DNA of 64,000 nt from Dryomyza anilis (taxonomy: Eukaryota; Arthropoda; Insecta; Diptera; Dryomyzidae), in the NCBI GenBank assembly GCA_951804985.1, contig OX638130.1, forward strand, positions 3,748,501 to 3,812,500. The letters run 5' to 3'. Below the pieces are notes generated by a model, which had not been told where the DNA came from, did no database searches, and saw nothing but the letters and a program-made list of their open reading frames with translations. This document shows, piece by piece, positions 36,126 to 46,740 of this stretch. A program made the translations under genes and the position numbers. Each line of letters starts with the position of its first letter. The stretch's first letter is position 1.

Positions 36126-37050
36126 AATAAAAAAAAAATGATAAAAGACAATTGTTTACTAAAAATTAAAATTTGCACTTTGATTCAATTGTTCACCAAA
36201 TACTCAATAATTTCAGTTTCATCCTTTTCAACTATTTAAATTATTTGATAAATCTACAGTCCGCAAAATGTATTTGTCTGCAATTAAAAATTTCCAAACA
36301 TTCACTCCTTGCTATAAAATCTGTTCACAAAAATATTATTTGATATGTGTTTTTTGCTATTTCCAAAAATTTGCATAATTTCGACGTAGATCATCATCAG
36401 TTTGTATGCTGTCGAATGCAACGATGCCGGCAGCAGGATTTATTGCCACTCCATATGCCATTCAATTGCAATGGAAAATAATATCCTTTCGGCTGTCTTT
36501 CCGTTCGTCCGTCCATTCGTACGTTCGTCTATCTGTCGAGCACTTGAAACACACAAAAATAAATGACACTCGGCACATCGACCGAGTGTAGTAGATACGC
36601 GGATGATTTTTAATGATTTCAAGTGCATTCGACATTGAGGGCAATTAATTTGGCAGCTCATCTCCTCGGCACAGCACACAGAAGGAAGTTCGAACGATTC
36701 TACTTCAAAAAAGACACAGCGCGAGAGCGAGAGATACAACGAATGTGTTTGAAGGACCAAATGTGTTAAGCGAAGTGCATATGAATCACCACCACCTCCT
36801 TCGGCTGTCGTTCGCTGAATCCTGCGGGATTCAATTTCATTAGCGCTCATTTAATAAATTTTTTGTAACCTACATAAATGCCAAATGTTTCCATTTTAAG
36901 TGCTTCCAAAAGTGTTGCGTCGAGTGCGTTCGTTGCCACTGATCGAAATGATGCAGGGAGAAGATAATATGCAAATTAACTAGAGTCCTTGAAACAGCTA
37001 TTTATAGCGCGATCTAACAAGTTGATAATGATTAAAATATATTTTGTTAG
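36126..37050. other. Unique spacer between opposed 19-bp arrays
   Basis: This 0.9 kb segment separates array 4 (plus) from array 5 (minus). It holds TCCGTTCGTCCGTCC-like simple sequence near 36490-36530 and a GAGAGCGAGAG run near 36721. The 136-residue minus frame at 36440-36850 has no known domain. If arrays 4 and 5 pair in a transcript, this would be the loop. Confidence 0.5.
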
Positions 37051-38740
37051 TAAAATATTATTTTTAGTGAAAAATTGAATTTTTAGTGAAAAATTTAATT
37101 CTTAGTGAAAAATTTCATTTTTGGTGAAAAATTTCATTTTTGGTGAAAATTTTAAAATTAAGTGATTTTTTAATTTTTAGTCATAAATTTAATTTTTAAA
37201 GAAAACTTAATTTTAGTGAAACTATAAATTTTTAGTGATAAATTGAAATTTTAGTGAAAAATTTAATTTTTAGTGAAAAATTGAATTTTTAGTGAAAATT
37301 TGATTTTTTAGTGAAAAATTGAATTTTTAGTGAAAAATTGAATTTTTAGTGAAAAATTGAATTTAAAGTGAAAAATTGAATTTTTAGTGAAAAATTTAAT
37401 TTTTAGTGAAAAATTTAATTTTTAGTGATAATTGAATTTTTAGTGAAAAATTGAATTTTAAGTGAAAAATTGAATTTTTAGTGAAAAATTGAATATTTAG
37501 TGAAAAATTGAATTTTTAGTGAAAAATTGAATTTTTAGTGAAAAATTGAATTTTTAGTGAAAAATTGAATTTTTAGTGAAAATTTGAATTTTTAGTGAAA
37601 ATTTGAATTTTTAGTGAAAATTTAATTTTTAGTGAAAAATTGAATTTTTAGTGAAAAATTGAATTTTTAGTGAAAAATTGAATTTTTAGTGAAAAATTGA
37701 ATTTTTAGTGAAAAATTGAATTTTTAGTGAAAAATTGAATTTTTAGTGAAAAATTGAATTTTTAGTGAAAAATTGAATTTTTAGTGAAAAATTGAATTTT
37801 TAGTGAAAAATTGAATTTTTAGTGAAAAATTGAATTTTTAGTGAAAAATTGAATTTTTAGTGAAAAATTGAATTTTTAGTGAAAAATTGAATTTTTAGTG
37901 AAAAATTGAATTTTTAGTGAAAAATTGAATTTTTAGTGAAAATTTGAATTTAAAGTGAAAAATTTAATTTTTAGTGAAAAATTGAATTTTTAGTGAAAAA
38001 TTGAATTTTTAGTGATAATTGAATTTTTAGTGAAAATTTGAATTTTTAGTGAAAAATTGAATTTTTAGTGAAAAATTGAATTTTTAGTGAAAAATTGAAT
38101 TTTTAGTGAAAAATTGAATTTTTAGTGAAAAATTGAATTTTTAGTGAAAATTTGAATTTTTAGTGAAAAATTGAATTTTTAGTGAAAATTTGAATTTTTA
38201 GTGAAAATTTAATTTTTAGTGAAAAATTGAATTTTTAGTGAAAAATTGAATTTTTAGTGAAAATTTGAATTTTTAGTGAAAAATTGAATTTTTAGTGAAA
38301 AATTGAATTTTTAGTGAAAAATTGAATTTTTAGTGAAAATTTGAATTTTTAGTGAAAAATTGAATTTTTAGTGAAAAATTGAATTTTTAGTGAAAAATTG
38401 AATTTTTAGTAAAAAATTGAATTTTTAGTGAAAAATTGAATTTTTAGTGAAAAATTGAATTTTTAGTGAAAAATTGAATTTTTAGTGAAAAATTGAATTT
38501 TTAGTGAAAAATTGAATTTTTAGTGAAAAATTGAATTTTTAGTGAAAAATTGAATTTTTAGTGAAAAATTGAATTTTTATTGTAAATTTGAATTTTTAGT
38601 GAAAAATTGAATTTTTAGTGAAAACATTTAATTTTTAGTCACACATTTTTTTTTTTTTTTTGGTAAAAATTTAAATATATAGTGAAAAAAATTTTAATTT
38701 TTAGTGTATAACTTGAATTTTTAGTTTAAATTTCATTAAA
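37051..38740 (-). repeat. 19-bp satellite, array 5 (minus orientation, about 88 units)
   Basis: The largest and most homogeneous array: long runs of exact TTTTTAGTGAAAAATTGAA, especially 37620-37930 and 38040-38570. Edge units are degenerate, as expected when unequal exchange homogenises the centre. Confidence 0.98.
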
Positions 38741-39835
38741 AATATCAAAAAAAAAAGGAAAGGAAAATCGTTCAAAAATTTTCCCACACTTGTTGTACAC
38801 AAAAGAATCCTTTTTTTTATTGATATCAATTAATCATGCCACACATTTGCGTCATTTTCAAGCATTTCCACATGCAACTCCTTGTAATTATTAAAAACGC
38901 ATTTATTTTGCATAAATCCCAGCATCATCAATAAATCACATATTTCATAAATGTTGCTGCTCAAGGAGCTACGCCAAAAACACACACACACGACGACGCA
39001 CGTAACATAATTTGTTTGTAAAACATGTTTCGCAACGAAATGTTTTGTCCTCGCCACTTGTCAGCGGCATCATTAATAATCCTTCTAGTTGACAAAGTAG
39101 CGAAAAAACGGCTACAAACAAGCAAAAGAAATTAAATGAAAAACCATTAAACATATTTTTTTTGCAAACCACACAAATACTCGAATGTGAAGTTTGCACG
39201 ATTAGCATTCAAGTGAAATGTTTTGAAAATTCAAAATTCTATACTCAATACATATTATACACTTATACTGTTGCCTCGAGCCTTTTCGAATTTTCACAAT
39301 TCATTTATTTAGTGCCTCGCATATATCCTTTTTTTGCCAAGAGAGCTAGATTATGTCAGTTGCATCCTTTTTGTGCTATGCCTATGGTAAAAGGTAAATG
39401 ATGCAAACACGTCAAACAGCACCCTTTACATTACTTCACAAGAACCTTCCACATGTCAACCTCAAAATGTCATTAGCATCATCATTTTTTTCGCCGGAAT
39501 TTCAATGTTTCATATTCTTTGCATGTTCATATGTGGCATGTATTTTGTGTTTTATGCGTCTGTATTTGTAGTTTTTTATATTTTCTATTTCTGTTTTTTT
39601 TTTTGTAAAATTTTTTGATTTGGAATTAATGCAAATTAATGATGTGTTGCTTTGCTCAACAGCAGCCAAATGTAATCCTTTGACAGCAACTGTTCACCAT
39701 GCAGCATTTTTGTCTAGATGCAAAAATCTCACAGGACCTACTTTTAGGATATGTGATTTTGTAGCAGAAAATACAAAATCAAGACTCTTTTTTTGAAAGA
39801 GAAAATAATGGTTAATGAAAATATTTCTTTAATAT
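38741..39835. other. Unique non-coding DNA
   Basis: No gene is supported. Short frames on both strands near 38830-39400 lack domains. A CACACACACGACGACG run lies near 38982. Confidence 0.4.
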
Positions 39836-40310
39836 TGTTACGAAAAGAGGTAATTTGCTTGCACAGTCAATCAACAATAATAAATGAGTCGCAAGACAAT
39901 TCCGCGCACTAAGCAATGTGTTAGAAATAGACGGAAGATCATTCAGCGCACTAAGCAATGTGCGAGAAAGAGATGGAAGATCAGCACATGGAAACACATG
40001 AGTGCGAATGAGATGCCAATAGCATGCGTCATTCACGAAACGTGTAGAAGGTTCTCGAAACATGTCGAAGCTTGTCGAAACGTGTCGAACTGATGCATGC
40101 AGTATATAAGGGAGCCGCATCTGAGGTACAGCACTTCAGTAGTGATTGTAAAGTGGTCGAGGGCATCTCGTGTGATAATTGTCAAGTTAAATTGTAGACA
40201 TGCAGCAGTTGTTAGAATTTGTCATTAGTAAAGTTGTTAGTAAATGTGAATTAATAAAGTTAATTGTTATAATTTAAACCAAACATAAGAGTTTTATTAT
40301 TTTGTACACA
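39836..40310 (+). mobile_element. LTR-like repeat with core promoter (possible solo LTR)
   Basis: It starts TGTTACGAAAAGAGG and plausibly ends near TTTGTACACA. Inside is a TATA box (TATATAAG at 40103) followed at about 33-35 bp by an arthropod initiator-like TCAGT at 40136-40140, then AATAAA near 40252. That is the order expected of U3, R and U5. CGAAACGTGTAGAAGG and CGAAACATGTCGAAGC give an internal CGAAAC-N-TGT repeat. No gag/pol is next to it. A partial second copy follows at 40377. It could also be another promoter-bearing repeat; the ends are not proven. Confidence 0.45.
40103..40140 (+). promoter_or_regulatory. TATA box plus initiator in the LTR-like repeat
   Basis: TATATAAGGG at 40103 and CTTCAGTAG at 40134, with the CATCTGAGG and CAGCACT words between. 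The second copy keeps TTTATAAGGG and CTTCAGTG at the same spacing (about 40487-40525), so selection or recent duplication preserved the layout. Confidence 0.5.
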
Positions 40311-40376
40311 AGCCAGAGATACAAACTTGTAGAACAGTTTTTCGTATACTGAATTTTTATAACAAAAGCACATTAA

Positions 40377-40560
40377 AACACATGAGTGCGAATGAGATGC
40401 CAAGAGCATGCGTCACTCACGAAACGAGTAGAAGGTTCTCGCAACATATCGAAGCTTTTCGAAACGTGTCGAACTGATGCATGCAGTTTATAAGGGCGCC
40501 ACATCTGAGGCACAGCACTTCAGTGTTTGGAAAGTGGTCGAGTTCATCTCGTGTGTTTAA
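40377..40560 (+). repeat. Partial second copy of the LTR-like promoter segment
   Basis: ACACATGAGTGCGAATGAGA through GGTCGAGTTCATCTCGTGTG matches 39993-40175, an offset of about 384 bp. It stops abruptly after CTCGTGTG at about 40557, where the ~175-bp satellite domain begins. Confidence 0.8.
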
Positions 40561-43420
40561 TTTAAAATCATTTTCCAAATCATTTAGTATTTTTAAAGAT
40601 TTCTATGACTTATTGAGATATAAATAAAATTAAAAGAATTCTATGACTTATTGAGATATAAATAAAATTAAAAAATAAAAAAATAGTTAGAATTTGTATC
40701 TCTTAGATACTTGTTGAAAATTTCATTATCAAAATATTGAGTTTTATTTCATTTTTTGACAATATTCAAATTTTTAAAAGTTTTAATGAATTTTTCAAAT
40801 CTTTAAGTATTTTTTACATGAAGTATGACTTATTAAGTTATACATAAAATTTAAAAATTATCAAAAAGTGACAAGTTGTATCTCTTAGATACTTTTTAAA
40901 TATATATACTATTCTAAGATTAAACTAAAAAATCTCAACAAAAATAACGCTTTGAAAGTTCTTTACTATTTGAATAGTTTTAACATTTTTATAATGATCT
41001 CTGACTTATTTATATACAAATTTAAATCAAAATTAGATATAAATTTCACTTCTGAAAGATTTTTTGCAAATTTCAATAATATTGTAAAATTTATTTAACT
41101 TCTTTAGTATCCAAATATACTTCAAATCAACAATTTATATGTTTGACATTTTAATAATAATCTCTAAACTAATTAAAGAAATATTTAATTTAAAAATATT
41201 TATAAAATATCGGTATCCATCACTTGTTACTTGTTGAAAATTTAATAATTTTGAGAATATTCTATATTAAACACTATATTATATTATTCTATATTATACA
41301 CTATTATTAATTAAAATATGGAAAAACACCACAAAAAAGTCGCTGTGGCAGTTTTTTACGATTTGAATAGTTTTTCACATTTTTATAAAGATTTCTGACT
41401 TATTTAGATACAAATTTTATTTAAAATTAATTAAAAATATTATGCCAAACATTAAATTGCCATTTGTTATTGTCAGGAAATTTTTTGGAAAAATATATTG
41501 GTAAATAATAATGCAGATCGATAGGTGCTTTGAAAATAAACAATAATTGCCTTTACATTACTATTTTATCTTGTTCCATTAAAGAGTTATAGCAAAAAAA
41601 CGAAAAGATTCGCCCTTTTGGCATGACAAGATTTTAAATTTTTACAATTTCTTCGTTTTTTTGCTATAATTTTTATTAGTGCAAGATACAATAGTGGTGT
41701 AAAGGTATTTATTGTTTGTTTTTAAAGCACCTATCGACTGGCATCATTATTTAAAAATATTTTGCCAAACATTTTTTCCTGCAAATAACAAATGGCAAAT
41801 TAATGTTTGACAAAATATTTTTAATCAATGAAGCAGATCGACAGGTGCTTTAAAAACAAACAATTAATACCTTTACATCACTATTTTATCTTATACCATT
41901 AAAGAGTTATAGCAAAAAAACGAAAAGATTCGCCCTTTTGGCATGACAAGATTCTTAATTTTTCCAATTTCTTCTTTTTTTTGTTTTTTTGTTGCAAATT
42001 AATGTTTTTAATTAATGATGCATAGATAGGTGCTTTAAAATCAAACAATTAATGCCTTCACATTACTATTTTATCTTGCGCTAATAAAAAGTTATAGCAT
42101 AGCAAACAAAAATATTTGCGTTTTGATCTGGATATAGCCTCACAAAATCCGTATGTATTATTCAGTAGGTTGTCCAAATCTAAAGATATTTTACATACGT
42201 TATAATAATTGACAAATAAACAAAAATAACAGAAAAAATTGAAAAAAAAATGCAAATTATAATTTTTAAAACACTTCAAACTTTAAAATTTGATTTCCCA
42301 ACATTTTTAAAAATGCCACAATTCGCCACTTTGGCATGACAGTGACTATATAAAATTTCGATTACCATCTAATAGATACTTGTTGAAAATTTTATAATTT
42401 AAAAAATAACTATAGCTTATTTTTACAAAAATACTAATACTTCTTTAATTTTAAAAATCTTTCCAAATGTTAAAGATGTTTTAAATAATCTCTAACTTAC
42501 TGTATTATAAATAAAAGAATGTAAAAAGATAAAATTTGCATCTATTAGAAACTTCTCAAAAGTATACGCTATTTAAATAATAAAATACATAAATATTAAT
42601 AATTTTTATATTTTTATGATGATCTCTGACTTAAGTAGTTATAATTCCTATTTCAAAATCAACAAAAAGATAAAAAAATAATCTCTTGTTGAAAATTTCA
42701 ATAATTTGGCTATATTTTTATATCAAGTTTTCACAAATTTAATAGCAATATAAAATATTCCATACATTTTCCAAATTTTTAAGATTTATAATGTGATCTA
42801 TGAATTTAAATTTAATTTAAAAATAGTACCTAAAATATAATTTCACTATATATTTGGTAAAAAATTGAAAAGTTTTAGTTATTTTAAAGATTGTTGTAAA
42901 ATTTAGTTGGGTCTTTTACAATTTTCAAATATTATATTAAAAAATATTAATAATTTTTTTTAATAATGATCTCTGACTTAATTCTGACTTAAATCTTATT
43001 TAAAAATCGACCATAAGTTAAAATTTCCATGCGTTAGATACTCGTTGAAAATTTCAATAATTTAGCGAACGTTTTTATATGAAATTTCAACGAATGAATA
43101 AACAGAAGATAAAAATATTTAAACTTTTGATACATTTTAGATATCATAAGTGTTTTCATAAGATCTATGTCTTATTGGCTAAAAATAAAATATGAATATA
43201 TTGAAAAATATACAATTTTATTAATTTTTAGACACTTATTTATATATCAGTTATTTGTTATTTTAATTTATTATTAATTATTTTAAAATAGAAAACTTGA
43301 AAAGAACGATATTATTTGAATGCAGCCTTTATTAGTTTTTTAATGATTTTATCAATGAGTTCTTATTTAGTAAGATATCAAATTTAAAATTGACTAACAG
43401 ATACAATTTGTATCTCTTTG
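40561..43420 (+). repeat. Degenerate ~175-bp satellite, interrupted by a foldback element
   Basis: The landmark ATCTCTTAGATACTTGTTGAAAATTT-type sequence (words GTATCTCTTAGATAC and TTGTTGAAAATTT) recurs in decayed form at about 40696, 40878, 41037, 41211, 42360, 42537, 42685, 42845, 43024, 43218 and 43410, that is every ~150-195 bp. Each is followed by GACTTATTnAGATATAAAT-like sequence. The array is split by 41418-42345. The period is close to a nucleosome repeat length. Not recognised as a known satellite. Confidence 0.65.
41418..42115. mobile_element. Foldback element with ~190-bp arms, plus extra arm copies
   Basis: The left arm (41418-41610) and right arm (41641-41829) are reverse complements with modest divergence (GATCGATAGGTGCTTTGAAA against TTTAAAGCACCTATCGAC). 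A third copy in left orientation follows at 41806-41968; it repeats AAAACGAAAAGATTCGCCC and TTTTGGCATGACAAGATT without visible change. A shorter fourth lies at 41995-42112. A trace, ATTCGCCACTTTGGCATGAC, lies at 42320. No coding capacity is seen. Confidence 0.75.
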
Positions 43421-45410
43421 ATACTACTTAATTAATTTTTTCAAATCGTATCTACAACTGTTGAAATGATATTTCTTGATGCACATTAATAAGTTTTTCT
43501 TCTAACATTTTCTATTCTATTATTCTATTTTTTTATATAAATCTTTAATATAAAAGGCGTTTCTAAAAGGTATATCTAAAGGGTATTCAAATCCCTTTTT
43601 TCTAATATTGATTTTTTTTAATTTTTTCCCCTACACTCATAGACAGCATCAAAAACAAAAAAATATACAGTATTAAGATAATTAGATACAATTTAAAATA
43701 GTTGATAAATTATAATTTTATTTTTACAAATTCAATTTAAATTTATTTCTAAATACTTTTTTTAAAAATATCCACTTTTTATTAAAATTGATGTCATTAA
43801 AATACTGTTTTTATTTTAATTTAATTGTAAAATAACTAAATATCTCATGTATCTGGAAGATACATTATATACAATTTAATAATTTTCAAAAATTGCGCAG
43901 TAATTTAGACACTTTTAAAATATAGTAGATCTGCCATTTGAGACGCTTATTACTAATTTAAAATAAACATATTTAATTTTTATACTTCAGACACCATTAT
44001 ATCACATTTATTATTAGCTATTAATACCTACTGTATGAAGTTTCATAGCATAAGCTACAGACACTAAAATATGATATCTTTTACATTTAATTTCACAAAA
44101 TCTAAAAACACACAAACGAAAGATACAAACCTAAGATCCTCTAGATACATAACCGTTTATGGCGGTTGTCATTTATTATAAAGAAATTTTAACAGTTTAC
44201 TGCTGGTTTTTCTCACGCTTATTTGCCAAATAGTTTTGCATATATTCATCATGTTAATATCAACATCATCATCATCTTCTAATTTCAGCGCTGACGATCT
44301 TGCACAGATATGACTATTAATCCGTCAGATTGCATTGGAATTTAATCTAAATTCAGTGACAGAAAAATGTTCTAATTACACACAACAAAAACTAAAAAAA
44401 GAGAAGCAAAATAAGACAGAATTTAAAGGTAAATAAAAGTCCAATAAAAAATCTTGAGTCTATAGCGAGATCGCCAACATGCGCGTGTTACATGATCGCG
44501 CGACAAATCATGAAAGGCTAACAATAAAATTATAATAATAAAAACAACACACTAACAAGACAACTATGCATTATGCAAATAGAAAACAATAAAAAAAAAT
44601 ATGAAAAAAAAACATATAGGCATTGGAGCAGATACACTATAGATACAAACGTATCCAACAGATACTTCTTATTTTAGATAGACGCAACAAGATCGGTTTT
44701 GAATTACTGCCATTTTGTTAAATACGAAATTGAATTTGCAAACTATAACAATTATGACTACAACAACAAAATACAGTACTCAACAAGCGTGATTATGTTT
44801 TGTGTCCAACAACAAAAAAAAAACTGGACTTCAATTTGAATGAATCTGTTGCTGCGCATTAAATAGTATATCTTATAGATAGATTGCTACACTTTTTTGT
44901 TAGAGCGTAAAAATTGAAAAACGACAAAAGCAACAAAAACAAATACGACAAACAATAGTTTACAAATAAGTATCCATAAGATACGTGCGCGCACGTTGCG
45001 ATGCAAATCAAAAGCAGATCAATTTCAACTTAACTGCTACAGCTACGTACTACCGATGTTGCCTCTATTTGGCCACCTTTTGTTGCTGCTGCTGCTGTGC
45101 TTTGTGTAGATTTTTTTTTTATATTTATTATACTATTGTAGATATTTTACTATTGTTGTTGTTGTTAAATGTACTAGGTACAGGAAATCGCCTCTGGTCG
45201 CGCTGCACAACACATTCAGATCGGTATCGAATTCAGTGATACAATACAGTTGCTTTTGTTTGTCTCAGATACTTATTTAGATACACAGATACTTTATAAA
45301 GATTCGCAGATACAAATACAAAAAGTCTACTTGCTACTACAGTGTCCATGGATTAGATTTGTATCGCTTTAGTGATCAGCACACAGTATGCTTGCTAAGC
45401 CATGACCAGT
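43421..45410. other. AT-rich non-coding DNA rich in AGATAC/GTATCT
   Basis: A perfect GTATCT-GGA-AGATAC lies at 43849-43863; further AGATAC words cluster at 44630-44670 and 45265-45300. The 84-residue frame at 44985-45239 is low-complexity (poly-Cys/Leu from GCTGCT and GTTGTT runs) and is not accepted. Confidence 0.4.
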
Positions 45411-45789
45411 AGTGGGATGGAGAGACAGACGTGGCTACTAAACGTGTATCTATGAGTTCAAAATGTGGTTAAAAAAGTATCTGAGTATATTATTTAAAGC
45501 TATATGCTTATTTTGAAAGCATAATATATAATATCCTTGCGTAAATATTAGCTAATGTAAGTGTTTTAATGTTTAGATGCATTCGTAAATACTTAGTGGG
45601 ATGGAGAGACAGACGTGGCTACTAAACGTGTATCTATGAGATCAAAATGCGGTTAAAAAAGTATCTGAAGTTATAGAGTATATTATTTAAAGATATATGC
45701 TTATTTTGAAAGCATTAGATATAATATCCTTGCGTAAATATTAGCTAATGTAAGTGTTTAAATGTTCAGATACATTCGTAGATACTTAT
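45411..45789 (+). repeat. Tandem duplication, 184-bp unit
   Basis: AGTGGGATGGAGAGACAGAC, GTGGCTACTAAACGTGTATC and TATCCTTGCGTAAATATTAG occur in both 45411-45594 and 45595-45789. The second unit has a few insertions, such as AAGTTATAG near 45668. Divergence is low, so the event is recent. Confidence 0.92.
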
Positions 45790-46740
45790 GGTGTATCCTT
45801 AAATTTTTAATGTGGTTTACAGTAAATATTATTTAATAATATTTGTTCAATTTAAATTTCATAATTCATTAAACAACATCCTGCCACTTCCTTGCTCCTT
45901 CGCTGCCCATGCGAGCCCTGTCAGAAAACTATTTGATTTACAATCAAATTGTATAATTTTTGCATAACAATACGAAACAACCAAATGCAATCAATTCATT
46001 TGCACATTCTTCAGCTGGCTCACTGTCGAATTGTGCTGCAATTGTAATTAATTTACTTAGTACAAAAAAAAGCAAAAAAAAAACACCCGAACCTTGACAA
46101 TCAGACACCTTTGCCCATTACTACTATACGAAATGCAGCCAAGAAATAGTTCTTGAATTAAAAAATAAAATAAAAGGGTTCTTGTCAGCAGCCAAAAACA
46201 CCCTACTGCCTCGCGAGTCGCGACGTCTCACATGAAGCTCGTTTGCATATGAAATGTCCTGCAGCCAGGAAACAAACAATAGTGCCTGTGCCTGATTATA
46301 GGTCTCTTTTTGCCTGCTTTCCATTTCCTTTGGGTGAGTGTTACCGCTGCTGCTTTTATTGATTACAAGTAGCAATAGCACCCAATGCTATGAAGGTCCT
46401 TTGGCAATTTCTTTAAGACACACATACGTCGCACGTTTCAGCGAGGCATCGTTTTTCAATCGTAATCGTTGGAAGTACATGAAATATTAACAAAAAATAA
46501 TTACAATACTGACTGAATTAATATCAGCATTATGTATTTGGAAAAAAGGGCAAGGAGGGGCAGCAACAGCAACTGCGTCCTGTCGAAAGGACATCTGCGT
46601 CTTTGTTTTGTTGCGTGCTTTTCATTTTTACTTGTATTGTGTTCGGTATAAAATACAGTTGCCTAATTTATGCAAAATATGCATTCAAAGTAACCGAAGA
46701 GTTGTAGGAAATGAAATTAATTGAAGAAAATAAATTTCTT
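45790..46740. other. Unique non-coding DNA
   Basis: No gene is supported. It includes the words GGTCCTTTGG at about 46393 and GTCCTGTCGAAAGGACA at 46576, the latter a short hairpin with arms GTCCT and AGGAC. Confidence 0.4.
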
